Shown here: in pieces, positions 27,982 through 36,170 of the stretch
Position numbering within the stretch: position 1 is the stretch's first letter
Layout: each line of letters begins with the position of its first letter
NCBI RefSeq assembly: GCF_000723165.1
Contig: NZ_HG322949.1
Location: 226,771 to 290,770, forward strand
Direction: 5' to 3'
Length of the DNA stretch: 64,000 bases
Source: Janthinobacterium agaricidamnosum NBRC 102515 = DSM 9628
GTDB lineage: Bacteria; Pseudomonadota; Gammaproteobacteria; Burkholderiales; Burkholderiaceae_D
Position numbers and translations under genes: made by a program
The notes under the pieces: model-generated
The model's database searches: none
The model's input: the letters and a program-made list of their open reading frames with translations, nothing else
Told to the model about the DNA's origin: nothing

Positions 27982-30330
27982 TTAGAACTTGACGTTGGCG
28001 GTCAGGCTGAACGAGCGTGGCGTGCCCGGCGTGTAGCGGAAGCCGCTCTTGTTGATCGCCGCGACATAGCTCTTGTCGCCGAGGTTGTAGACGTTCAATT
28101 GCAGGTCGACATTCTTGCTGATGCTGTAAGCCGCCATCGCATCGACCACCCAGTAGGCGTCGACCTTGGCCGGGGTGCCGACGGCGCCGTCTGTGCCGCG
28201 CAGCAAGTCGCCGACATAACGCGCGCCGCCGCCGATTTTCAGGCCGAATGGCAAGGTGTACGAGGTCCAGCTGGTGAATGCCTGTTTCGGTGTGTAGCTG
28301 AGGTTGTTGATGCCGCTGGCGGTCACCACCTTGCCCGATTCGACGCTGGTATTCATGCGGGTGTAGCCGGCGCTGACCAGCCAGTTGCGCATGATTTCGC
28401 CGGTCACGCCGAGTTCGACGCCTTGCACGCGTTTTTTACCCGTTTGATAGAACAGCAAATCGACCGGATCTTGCTCGACTTCATTTTTGACATCGGTCTG
28501 GTACAGCGCCGCGGTGAACGACAATTTCTGTTTCAGGAAATCCCACTTGGTGCCGATTTCCTTGCTGGTGGTTTGTTGTGGATCATAGTTAGGATTTTGC
28601 GCACTGTTGGCAGCCGTGCTCAGCGCAAAGTTGGTGCCCGGCGGCGCTTTCGACGTGGCCCACAGCGCATACACGCTGCTGTCCTGGGTCGGTTTGTAGA
28701 CCACCGACAATTTGCCGTTGACCAAGGTATCACTGAGCGAGATATTGGTCGGGATCGGCGTGCCAACCGGCAATGGCTGGACCGCAGGCGGCGTGACGGC
28801 CGCCTGCAGCGCCACGGCATTGTATTTGGTGCTGAAATGGTCGAAACGCACACCGCCGTTGAATTGCCATTTCTCGCTGACCTTCAGCGTATCGAACAGG
28901 TACACGCTCTGGGTATCGACGGTGCCTTCGGTAAACGCGCCGCTGCGCTGCGGATTGAAGCCGGTGACCGGGTCGTTCGGATTCGGGTGGTACAGATTGG
29001 CCGGCGGCAGGGTGCCCATGCTGGCCGGGACATAGCTGTAATTGGTTTGTTTTTCATTGGTCAATTCCAGGCCGCCCACCACCGTATGCTTGACGGCGCC
29101 GGTATTAAATTCGGCCGTCACCGTGGTCTGGTTGGTCAGGATGGCGTTTTCCTGGTCCTTGACGGTGCGCAGCGAACGCGCCAGCGTCCACGTCGCCGGG
29201 TTGGCCGGGTTCGGCGTCTGCAGGTTGGCGGTGTTGGCCATGAAGGCGGTCAGCAGATAATCCTGCTTGGTCTTGCCGTAGCGCGTGGTGTTTTGCAACT
29301 TCAGGTTCGGCGAAAAATCGTGTTCGATGCGCACCGTCGCCATGTCGGCCTTGACCTTGTCGTAATCCGAGGCCGAACCATAAAAATTGTGCGGATCGAC
29401 CGGCGCCGCCGAGTTCAGGAAGGTGCGGATCACCTTGTTGGTGGCGGTGATGGTGTCCGGCGTGCTGTAGCCAGGCAGGCCGATGGTCGGCACGCCTCCA
29501 TCCGGCACATTGTTCTGGTCCACATGCAGGTAGCTGGCGATCACGCGGGTCGGCGAACCGAGGCCGAAGGTGACGGTGGGCGCGACGGCCCAGCGCTTGT
29601 TCTTGACCTGGTTGCGTCCGGCGACGCCGCTATCCTGGTCCAGCAAGTTCAGGCGGAAGGCCGTGCCGCTGTCGGCGTCGATGACATGGTTCCAGTCGGC
29701 GGTAACGCGTTTCTGGTCGGCGCTGCCGACCGTGACCAGCGAATTGAAGGCGTTTTCCATGGTCGCCGTTTTCGAGGTCAGGTTGATCGAGCCGGTCGGC
29801 GAGCTGCGTCCGCTGTCGGTGCCGGACGGGCCTTTCAAGACATCGATCTGTTCGATGTTGAACACGTCGCGCGAAATCGAGCCGACATCGCGCACATTGT
29901 CGACATAGATGCTGCCGGAGGTGTCGAAACCGCGCATATAGATCGCGTCGCCGGTGTTGGTGCTGCCGTTTTCACCGAGGAAGAAAGTCCCCACGCCCGG
30001 CGTGTTGCGCAGCGCGTCGGTCAGCGTCAGCGCGCCTTGCTGCTCGATCAATTCCTTCTTGATGACCACCACGGTTTGCGGCGTGTCGATCAGTTTCTCG
30101 GTGTATTTCGGCGATGCCGCCTTGTCGGCCTTGAAGTCGTTTTCCTTGGCGCCGAGAATTTTTACTTCCGGCAAGGACTGGTTGCCGCTGGCAGCTTGCG
30201 ACTGTGCACTGGCGGCAGGATCGGCGGCGTGGGCGGCGACCGGCAGCAGCATGACTGCCAGCGCGGTGCTCATGTGTTGGTTAAAACGGGACTGTGCGTG
30301 TTTACGGCTTTTGATCTGCGCCATGTGCAT
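27982..30330 (-). CDS. fiu: TonB-dependent catecholate siderophore receptor, Fiu type
   Basis: A 782-residue outer-membrane receptor with a signal peptide (cleavage after AAHA), a plug domain (about 60-195, with DTPQTVVVIKKELIEQQGA, GDAIYMRGFD and IDVLKGPSGTDSGRSSPTGS) and a 22-strand barrel ending in NVKF. The segments DGGVPTIGLPGYS, HNFYGS and GSDGAVGTPA closely match what I remember of E. coli Fiu, which imports monomeric catechol-iron and related linear catecholates. A Fur box lies 137 bases upstream. Starts at 30330 or at ATG 30324, two codons in, are both possible. A terminator follows the gene. Confidence 0.9.
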   Translation of the reverse strand: MHMAQIKSRKHAQSRFNQHMSTALAVMLLPVAAHAADPAASAQSQAASGNQSLPEVKILGAKENDFKADKAASPKYTEKLIDTPQTVVVIKKELIEQQGALTLTDALRNTPGVGTFFLGENGSTNTGDAIYMRGFDTSGSIYVDNVRDVGSISRDVFNIEQIDVLKGPSGTDSGRSSPTGSINLTSKTATMENAFNSLVTVGSADQKRVTADWNHVIDADSGTAFRLNLLDQDSGVAGRNQVKNKRWAVAPTVTFGLGSPTRVIASYLHVDQNNVPDGGVPTIGLPGYSTPDTITATNKVIRTFLNSAAPVDPHNFYGSASDYDKVKADMATVRIEHDFSPNLKLQNTTRYGKTKQDYLLTAFMANTANLQTPNPANPATWTLARSLRTVKDQENAILTNQTTVTAEFNTGAVKHTVVGGLELTNEKQTNYSYVPASMGTLPPANLYHPNPNDPVTGFNPQRSGAFTEGTVDTQSVYLFDTLKVSEKWQFNGGVRFDHFSTKYNAVALQAAVTPPAVQPLPVGTPIPTNISLSDTLVNGKLSVVYKPTQDSSVYALWATSKAPPGTNFALSTAANSAQNPNYDPQQTTSKEIGTKWDFLKQKLSFTAALYQTDVKNEVEQDPVDLLFYQTGKKRVQGVELGVTGEIMRNWLVSAGYTRMNTSVESGKVVTASGINNLSYTPKQAFTSWTSYTLPFGLKIGGGARYVGDLLRGTDGAVGTPAKVDAYWVVDAMAAYSISKNVDLQLNVYNLGDKSYVAAINKSGFRYTPGTPRSFSLTANVKF

Positions 30331-30466
30331 CTCTCGGTTGTCATTGTTAAAAGCAGGAATGAGAAATGACTGGCTGGCTATGCTGGAATGCGGCCCGTGG
30401 CGGGTCTGGCTGGCGGTCGGATTCTCTCCAATATACTCGCCAATTGTAATAACTTGTAATCAGTCT

Positions 30467-30485
30467 GTAAATGAGAATTATTATC
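30467..30485. promoter_or_regulatory. Fur box upstream of the Fiu-type receptor
   Basis: GTAAATGAGAATTATTATC matches the 19-base Fur consensus (GATAATGATAATCATTATC) in most positions. It sits upstream of the receptor gene, as expected for iron repression. The rest of the 326-base gap (30331-30656) must also hold the nudC promoter; nothing else recognised. Confidence 0.7.
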
Positions 30486-30656
30486 AGTCGCATTTGTGCA
30501 ACGGCGGCGGAGTTTTGTAACAAGCCCGTAACATACCTTGCGCAACAGCGTCTGCTGCTGTTACAGGCGTTACCTTGTATGATGCTTGTCTGACGTAATT
30601 TATATACCGTTGGTAATCATTCCATTTCCGATGTCCCCTTTGACGCCTGGCCGACC

Positions 30657-31475
30657 ATGTTAGCAACCCCCGACACTTTCATCCCGCTGCTCACCGCGCA
30701 AACCCATGCCGATCCGCTGACTTTTGTGTTTCACCGTGGCCGTTTGCTGTTGCGTGAAGCCGGCCTGGATTTGCCGGATGCGGCCTTCCTGGCGCGCGCC
30801 GCCATCGATGTCGCGCAGGCGCAGCCGGTGGGCTTGTGGCATGGCCGCTATTGCCAGACAGTGGCGGTGGATGACGACAGTTTGCCCGGAGATGAGTGCG
30901 CTTATCATGGCTTGCGCGCACTGTTCAACGAAGTCGACGATGGCTTCCTGGGCCTGGCCGGCCGCGCCGGCCAAATCGCCGAATGGGCGCGCACTCACCG
31001 CTATTGCGGCGTGTGCGCCACGCCGATGGGGCTGGCTCCCGGCGAGCGCTGCTTCAAGTGCCCGGCTTGCGGCATGATGGCGTATCCGCGCATATCGCCG
31101 GCGATGATGGTCTTGATACGCAAGGGCGATGCCGTGTTGCTGGCGATGCACACCAACTCGCCATCGAAGCGCTACAGCCCGCTGGCCGGTTTTCTGGAAG
31201 CGGGCGAATCGATCGAAGAAGCGGTGCACCGCGAAGTGATGGAAGAAGTCGGCTTGCGCGTGCATAACTTGAAATATTTCATGAGCCAATCCTGGCCATT
31301 CCCCCATTCGCTGATGATCGCCTTCACCGCCGACTACCTCGACGGCGAGATCCGGCTCGATCAGAACGAGATCGCCGAGGCGCGCTGGTTCGGTCCGGAC
31401 GAGGCGTGGGAAGCCACTTCCAGCGTGTCGATTTCGGCCATGTTGGTGCAGGCGCACCGGCAACAGGCGCGCTAA
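30657..31475 (+). CDS. nudC: NAD(+) diphosphatase / RNA decapping hydrolase NudC
   Basis: A 272-residue Nudix enzyme that cleaves NADH to NMNH and AMP and removes NAD caps from RNA. It has a zinc ribbon (C117, C120, C135, C138), the Nudix box from G178 to L200 (GFLEAGES.EEAV.REVMEEVGL) and the family-specific SQSWPFPHS (210-218). Length and order match the family. The ribosome site before ATG 30657 is weak. folE follows 77 bases downstream on the same strand. With the NadM-Nudix protein at 3735-4775, it makes two NAD-metabolism genes in the window. Confidence 0.95.
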   Translation: MLATPDTFIPLLTAQTHADPLTFVFHRGRLLLREAGLDLPDAAFLARAAIDVAQAQPVGLWHGRYCQTVAVDDDSLPGDECAYHGLRALFNEVDDGFLGLAGRAGQIAEWARTHRYCGVCATPMGLAPGERCFKCPACGMMAYPRISPAMMVLIRKGDAVLLAMHTNSPSKRYSPLAGFLEAGESIEEAVHREVMEEVGLRVHNLKYFMSQSWPFPHSLMIAFTADYLDGEIRLDQNEIAEARWFGPDEAWEATSSVSISAMLVQAHRQQAR

Positions 31476-31552
31476 ATCGCATACTGCGGGCTGATCGGGA
31501 TGCCACATTTTCTATATACTGGCGGCAATTGCAATTTTTGAGGTATTTCAGC

Positions 31553-32116
31553 ATGTCCAAAGAAGAATTCACAGAAAACGACTGGCGCCGCCTGCTGGTC
31601 AGTCTGGGCGAAGACCCGCAACGCACCGGCTTGCTGGAAACGCCGGCGCGCGTCGCCAAGGCCTGGAAGCACTGGACTTCCGGTTATGGTCAGGATCCGG
31701 TCGAACTGTTGAAGGCTTTTGAAGATGGTGCAGAGCAATACAATGAATTGATCGTGGTGCGCGGCATTCCCGTGTACAGCCATTGCGAACATCATCTGGC
31801 GCCGTTTTTCGGCCGCGCCACCATCGGTTACGTTCCAAACGGCAAAATCGTCGGCTTGTCGAAACTGACCCGCCTGGTCGATTGCTACGCCAAGCGCCTG
31901 CAAGTGCAGGAACGCATGACGATCCAGATCGCCAATTCCCTGATGGAAGTGCTGGAACCGAAAGCCGTCGGCGTGGTCGTGCGCTGCCGCCATATGTGCA
32001 TGGAAAGCCGCGGCATCCGCACCCAGGGCGAAGAAACCGTCACCTCGGCGATGCTGGGCGAGTTGCAGCCCAACCTGGCGCTGCGCACCGAATTCCTGGC
32101 GCTGGCCCGCGAGTAA
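31553..32116 (+). CDS. folE: GTP cyclohydrolase I, FolE
   Basis: A 187-residue enzyme that makes dihydroneopterin triphosphate from GTP, the first step of folate and pterin synthesis. Motifs: zinc ligands in YSHCEHHL and RCRHMCME, GYVPNGKIVGLSKLTR, and the catalytic QERMT. I chose ATG 31553, with GAGG upstream; the upstream frame does not resemble FolE. Three bases after its stop, a thioredoxin-fold gene starts, so the two form an operon. Confidence 0.96.
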   Translation: MSKEEFTENDWRRLLVSLGEDPQRTGLLETPARVAKAWKHWTSGYGQDPVELLKAFEDGAEQYNELIVVRGIPVYSHCEHHLAPFFGRATIGYVPNGKIVGLSKLTRLVDCYAKRLQVQERMTIQIANSLMEVLEPKAVGVVVRCRHMCMESRGIRTQGEETVTSAMLGELQPNLALRTEFLALARE

Positions 32117-32119
32117 ACC

Positions 32120-33457
32120 ATGGCGACGGCAATCGACTGGAGCGCAGGCGGCTTCGATGCCGCCGCCGCATTTTCCGCCGCTGAAAACCGGCCGCTGTTC
32201 CTGTATTGGGGCGCGGCCTGGTGTCCTCCCTGCAACCGCAGCAAATCCGACCTGTTCGCGCGGGCCGACTTCGCCGCGTTGGTGAACGCCGCCGTGCCGG
32301 TGTTTCTCGACGGTGACAGCGGCGGCGCCCAGCAACTGGCGGCGCGCCTCAAATTGCGCAGCTACCCGACGCTGGTGCTGTACCGGCCCGATGGCCAAGA
32401 AGTCATGCGCTTGCCGTGCGAACCGGATGGCGAGGTCGGTATCGATATCGTCAAGCTGGCGCTGGCTGCGCAGTACACTGCCGCCGAATCGCTGCACGCG
32501 GCGCTGTCGGGGACACGCGCCTTGCAGGCCGATGAATGGCGCGTGCTCAGTTATTACTCCTGGGATACCGACGAAGGACAATTGCTGGGCCAGCGCGCGC
32601 TGTCGGACACGCTGGCTGAGCTGGTATCGCTTTGTCCGCCGGGCAACGCGGCGCAGCGCTTGCTGTTGCAAACGATGAGCGTGGGCGCCGGCGCGCCGGA
32701 TGCCGACGCGTTGCTGCGCATCCTCGGCGATGTCGGCCTGGCGCGCGCCAATATGGATTTGCTGTGCAACAACGGCTTAAAACTGATCAAGTTCGCCGCC
32801 GTGCCGGGCAGCGCCATGCACGGCGCGCTGGTGGCGGCGCTGTATGCGGCGGCGGGAATCTTTGCCGACGACATCTGGCTGACCACGCCGGACCGCATGG
32901 CCGCCTTGCGCCTGCAAGTACGCCTGCTGCGCTCGGGCGTTGCCGATGCCGGTTTGCCCGATCGCTTGCCTCGCCTGGTTGCCGAGCTCGGCCAGCAAAC
33001 CGACGATCCCCAGCAGCGCCACGCGCTGGTGAATGCGGCCGCCGGCGCCTTCAGCGACGCCGGTTTGCTCGATGCATCCGATGCCTTGCTAAACGCCGAA
33101 CTGGGGCGCAGCCATGCGCCGTTTTATTTCATGCACAATCTGGCGGCCAACGCCCGGCGGCGCGGCGATGCGGCCGCTGTGCTGGATTGGCAGCAGCAAG
33201 CCTGGCAAGAAGCAACTGGCCCGGCGACCCGTTTGCAATGGGGCGCGACCTATTTCCTGAGCTTGGTCGAATTGGCGCCATCGGCACATGCTCGGATTGA
33301 GCAAGCGGCGGCCGGCATGTTGCGCGATGTCCAGGCCACGCCGGATGCTGTTTACCAGCGTAATCGGAGCCAGATGCTGCGTATTGCGGCGAAATTGAGC
33401 GGCGATGGTCTCGCCGTATCGGCCTTGCGGGAAGCCCTGCGGCAAGTTGCCGCCTGA
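32120..33457 (+). CDS. Thioredoxin-fold protein with long helical C-terminal region
   Basis: A 445-residue protein. The N-terminal thioredoxin-like domain (about 1-115) has the redox motif WCPPCN (34-39) and the cis-proline in RSYPTLVLY. The remaining 330 residues are mainly alpha-helical, Ala/Leu-rich and repeat-like, reminiscent of tetratricopeptide arrays but without clear repeats. No signal peptide, so cytoplasmic. It starts three bases after folE. The last 63 codons plus 23 bases are repeated at 34621-34832, on the other side of an inserted orphan gene. Function unknown; a disulfide reductase or chaperone role would be a guess. Confidence 0.85.
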   Translation: MATAIDWSAGGFDAAAAFSAAENRPLFLYWGAAWCPPCNRSKSDLFARADFAALVNAAVPVFLDGDSGGAQQLAARLKLRSYPTLVLYRPDGQEVMRLPCEPDGEVGIDIVKLALAAQYTAAESLHAALSGTRALQADEWRVLSYYSWDTDEGQLLGQRALSDTLAELVSLCPPGNAAQRLLLQTMSVGAGAPDADALLRILGDVGLARANMDLLCNNGLKLIKFAAVPGSAMHGALVAALYAAAGIFADDIWLTTPDRMAALRLQVRLLRSGVADAGLPDRLPRLVAELGQQTDDPQQRHALVNAAAGAFSDAGLLDASDALLNAELGRSHAPFYFMHNLAANARRRGDAAAVLDWQQQAWQEATGPATRLQWGATYFLSLVELAPSAHARIEQAAAGMLRDVQATPDAVYQRNRSQMLRIAAKLSGDGLAVSALREALRQVAA

Positions 33458-33480
33458 TTCCCGCGGACCGCCAGCGGTCT
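33269..33480 (+). repeat. Direct repeat, left copy (3' end of thioredoxin-fold gene)
   Basis: This 212-base segment is repeated at 34621-34832 with an offset of 1352 bases. By eye there are three mismatches, all near its left end; the last ~160 bases are identical. It includes the stop codon and 23 bases after it. The repeats flank the orphan gene on the minus strand. Confidence 0.9.
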
Positions 33481-33530
33481 AAATCTACCGCCTTCGCCTC
33501 GCGATCCGGTTGGCCTGCATAGATGATCTT

Positions 33531-34469
33531 TTATTTCAATCGAGAATGTCCATCCGTTTTCGGAGGAGGAAAGCTGCTTTGAGGAGTATATTGCTCCCAC
33601 AGCGCTTTGACATCGTACTTTGTTTCTATCTCTTCCATTGTATTATCCTGCTTGAATTTAATGACTTTTGTGCTGTATTCCACCCATGGTGGAGGACATG
33701 GTTTTCCTTCTTTTACAAAATGCACATGGCTTTGTACATCGGGATTATTTCGATTTCTGTAAATCCAGCGTAATTCCGCTCCTGTATAAGCGCGCGTCTT
33801 GGCCGTGTTTGACTGTTCATTATTTGAACCTGTTGGATTGTCATAGGAAGCCGATTTCCGCACTACTGCTTCCATGTCAAGTCCATCCAGCACAAAATGC
33901 ACATGTTTTTTTGCAACGCTGGTGGCCCAATATAAACCGCCTTTTACCTTCCTGCGTAAAATGCTATTTTCAGTATTATTGGGTGATTTCGCCATTAATG
34001 CAGACCTGTATTTATAATGTTGCTTTAACGTGTCTTTGAACGATGTCTCTTCAGCAGGAGGCATTTTTTGATCGTTATTACGTTCATGTTGGGCTATTCT
34101 GTAATTATCTATCCTGCATGGAGTGAGCCTGGCTTTCAGCCGATAATCTATATGATATTTCCTTGCCCTTTCTCCGTTAGGACCTTTTTCAAGTCCATAA
34201 ACCAGGTCGCCTTTCTGGAAAGTTCGCGGGGCAAATGGTGGCTGTTCTCCCGCGTTAAATGAAGTTCTTTCCTGTTTTAACAATGTTCTCTCAAAGTTGC
34301 CTCGAGTCTTGGCTTGATCGGGGTATTTTGGTAACGATGGAGAGCCTGTTCCGCCAGCAGGGTTGGTGTTTTGACGTGGCCGGCCCTCAGTAACTGGCCC
34401 GGCAGGAGCGAAACTGGTTGAAGGAATTTCGGCAGGCATTCTGGGAGGAATGGTTCTAAAAGGTAACAT
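33531..34469 (-). CDS. Orphan protein in an inserted A+T-richer segment
   Basis: A 312-residue protein of unknown family. The N-terminal ~60 residues are proline/threonine/glycine-rich and likely disordered. The middle is basic. The C-terminal half contains KKHVHFVLDGLDMEAVV, YTGAELRWIYRNRNN and HVHFVKEGKPCPPPW, which look like a folded domain. AGGA lies six bases upstream of ATG 34469. Base use is clearly more A+T-rich than the flanks, and the segment is framed by direct repeats of the neighbouring gene, so it is recently acquired. The disordered start and compact C-terminus would suit a secreted effector, but that is speculation. Confidence 0.7.
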   Translation of the reverse strand: MLPFRTIPPRMPAEIPSTSFAPAGPVTEGRPRQNTNPAGGTGSPSLPKYPDQAKTRGNFERTLLKQERTSFNAGEQPPFAPRTFQKGDLVYGLEKGPNGERARKYHIDYRLKARLTPCRIDNYRIAQHERNNDQKMPPAEETSFKDTLKQHYKYRSALMAKSPNNTENSILRRKVKGGLYWATSVAKKHVHFVLDGLDMEAVVRKSASYDNPTGSNNEQSNTAKTRAYTGAELRWIYRNRNNPDVQSHVHFVKEGKPCPPPWVEYSTKVIKFKQDNTMEEIETKYDVKALWEQYTPQSSFPPPKTDGHSRLK

Positions 34470-34600
34470 TCTGTTCCTAAGGGATTGGTTCGTTCGATTG
34501 AGTGCTGAGTGTGGTGAAAATCACTGGCATCACATCCAGCAGGATTAGTGTCCGGAAGAGCTTTTTTTTTGAGTGGTACTGGAAACGGAAAAGTTCCAGG

Positions 34601-34832
34601 TTGATTTGCTCAGCCTGCTCGAATCGGCGCCATCGGCACATGATCGGATTGAGCAAGCGGCGGCCGGCAAGTTGCGCGATGTCCAGGCCACGCCGGATGC
34701 TGTTTACCAGCGTAATCGGAGCCAGATGCTGCGTATTGCGGCGAAATTGAGCGGCGATGGTCTCGCCGTATCGGCCTTGCGGGAAGCCCTGCGGCAAGTT
34801 GCCGCCTGATTCCCGCGGACCGCCAGCGGTCT
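34601..34832 (+). pseudogene. Displaced 3' fragment of the thioredoxin-fold gene (right repeat copy)
   Basis: Plus-strand sequence coding for the last ~65 residues of a thioredoxin-fold homologue (from LLSLLESAPSAHDRIE to the terminal QVAA, stop at 34809), in frame and almost identical to the C-terminus of the gene at 32120-33457. It lacks the redox domain. An in-frame GTG at 34573 has no clear ribosome site, so it is probably not expressed. The repeat ends exactly at the stop codon of the next, convergent gene, the probable original junction. The rest of 34470-34600 has no recognisable feature. Confidence 0.8.
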
Positions 34833-35752
34833 TAGCCCGCCTGTGATTCGATCACCTTGATGATGTTGAACAAGGTCTGGTTCACCGGCGTCGGCACGCC
34901 AACTTGTGCGCCCAGCTCGATCACCGCCCTGGCGAAGATATCCACTTCGGTCTGGCGGCCGGCCTCGACATCTTGCAGCATCGACGTCTTACCGGCCGGA
35001 TTGAGCGTGCCGATGATGTGCATGAAGCCATCCAGGTCGGTTTGCGTCAGGTTGATCTCCATTTTCTGCGAAATGGCCATTACTTCATGCATCGCCAGCA
35101 GCATCAGCTGGCGCGCCTGTGCATTTTGCTGGAATACGCCATACGGCGCGCGCAGCACCGCCGACGCCTGGTTGATGCCGACATTCATCATGAACTTTCC
35201 CCACAGGGATTGATACATGTTTTCCGGGATCTGATGGGGGATGGCGGCTTGTTCAAACAGTTCCTTGACGGCCGCGACAGGGCCGGACAGCACCTTGTTA
35301 TTGTGGGCGCCGAACACGACTTTTCCCTTGTTCTTGAAGACAATCTGCTTGCCATCGCGCACCGCATCCATGCCCACGCCATATGCATACAGCAAATGGT
35401 CCATGCCATGGGCCGCGCCTATCATTTGCTCGCTGGACACGCCGTTCAGCAGCGAAATGATGATGGTGCCGCTGCCGATGAAGGCGGCGATGTCATTGAT
35501 GGCATCCGGCAACTGGTGGTGTTTGACGCTGACGATGATCAGGTCGGCCGGCGCTTGCGTGGCGTCGCCCGGTTCGATGAACGTGAAGTCATAGTGCTTG
35601 TCATTGATGACGATGCCCTGCTGCTGGAACGCCGCGCTTCTTTTTTTGCTGGCGATAATCTTGACCGACTTGGGGTCCATATCGTACAGGCTGGCGGCAT
35701 AAATGGCGCCCAGCGCGCCCAGGCCGATAATATAGGTGTTGGCAATCTTCAT
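34832..35752 (-). CDS. 2-dehydropantoate 2-reductase (PanE/ApbA family)
   Basis: A 306-residue NADPH-dependent ketopantoate reductase-like enzyme (pantothenate pathway). The N-terminal Rossmann fold starts with IIGLGALGAIYA; SVKHHQL is the family's conserved lysine segment. The C-terminal helical domain has NMYQSLWGKFMMNVGINQ and a catalytic-type lysine there, plus KTSMLQDVEAGRQTEVD. All family motifs are present. ApbA-like paralogues of unknown substrate are common, so the PanE role is likely but not certain. A small hypothetical gene lies just upstream on the same strand. Confidence 0.88.
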   Translation of the reverse strand: MKIANTYIIGLGALGAIYAASLYDMDPKSVKIIASKKRSAAFQQQGIVINDKHYDFTFIEPGDATQAPADLIIVSVKHHQLPDAINDIAAFIGSGTIIISLLNGVSSEQMIGAAHGMDHLLYAYGVGMDAVRDGKQIVFKNKGKVVFGAHNNKVLSGPVAAVKELFEQAAIPHQIPENMYQSLWGKFMMNVGINQASAVLRAPYGVFQQNAQARQLMLLAMHEVMAISQKMEINLTQTDLDGFMHIIGTLNPAGKTSMLQDVEAGRQTEVDIFARAVIELGAQVGVPTPVNQTLFNIIKVIESQAG

Positions 35753-35767
35753 GACTGGAACGGACGG

Positions 35768-36133
35768 TTAATAGCGGTACTCGCTGACCACATGCTTGGT
35801 GAAGTTGTACTTGCTGCCGCCTTGCAGCAAATCGATCAGCCGCTTCGGCGCGGCCGCCGTCATGAAGGCGTCGGCGGCGCCGTCCGTGCTGCGGAATTTC
35901 ATCGCCGGACTGAGGATCTGGCCGCCCTTGATGGTCAGGTGCTGGAAGCTTTTGGTCTTTTCATTGTTGAGCACGAAATGCAAATCCTGCTTGAAGGTCA
36001 GGAACGGGATTTTCAGCCACCAGCCTTCATCCGTGCCATATGCCACCACGCTGGAAAAATGGGTGTTCTTGTCGGTCAGCGCAGGTTTGCCGAGGCGGTC
36101 GTTGATGCGTTTGATGGCTTCGATCTTGGTCAT
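35768..36133 (-). CDS. Hypothetical 121-residue protein
   Basis: A 121-residue soluble protein without recognised family. The sequence has the look of a small alpha/beta fold: EAIKRINDRLGKPAL, EGWWLKIPFLTFKQDLHFVL and a C-terminal KHVVSEYRY. GAGAAG lies upstream of ATG 36133. It is 15 bases upstream of the PanE-like gene on the same strand, and about 37 bases downstream of the M28 peptidase gene, so the three may be one transcript. Confidence 0.75.
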   Translation of the reverse strand: MTKIEAIKRINDRLGKPALTDKNTHFSSVVAYGTDEGWWLKIPFLTFKQDLHFVLNNEKTKSFQHLTIKGGQILSPAMKFRSTDGAADAFMTAAAPKRLIDLLQGGSKYNFTKHVVSEYRY

Positions 36134-36170
36134 GCTGTTTCTTCTCGTTTCTTAATGGAGTGGCTCGCGC

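Noticed and set aside
34573..34809. 78-codon frame as an independent gene
   Set aside because: Its sequence is the displaced C-terminus of the thioredoxin-fold gene without a clear start site; treated as a fragment.
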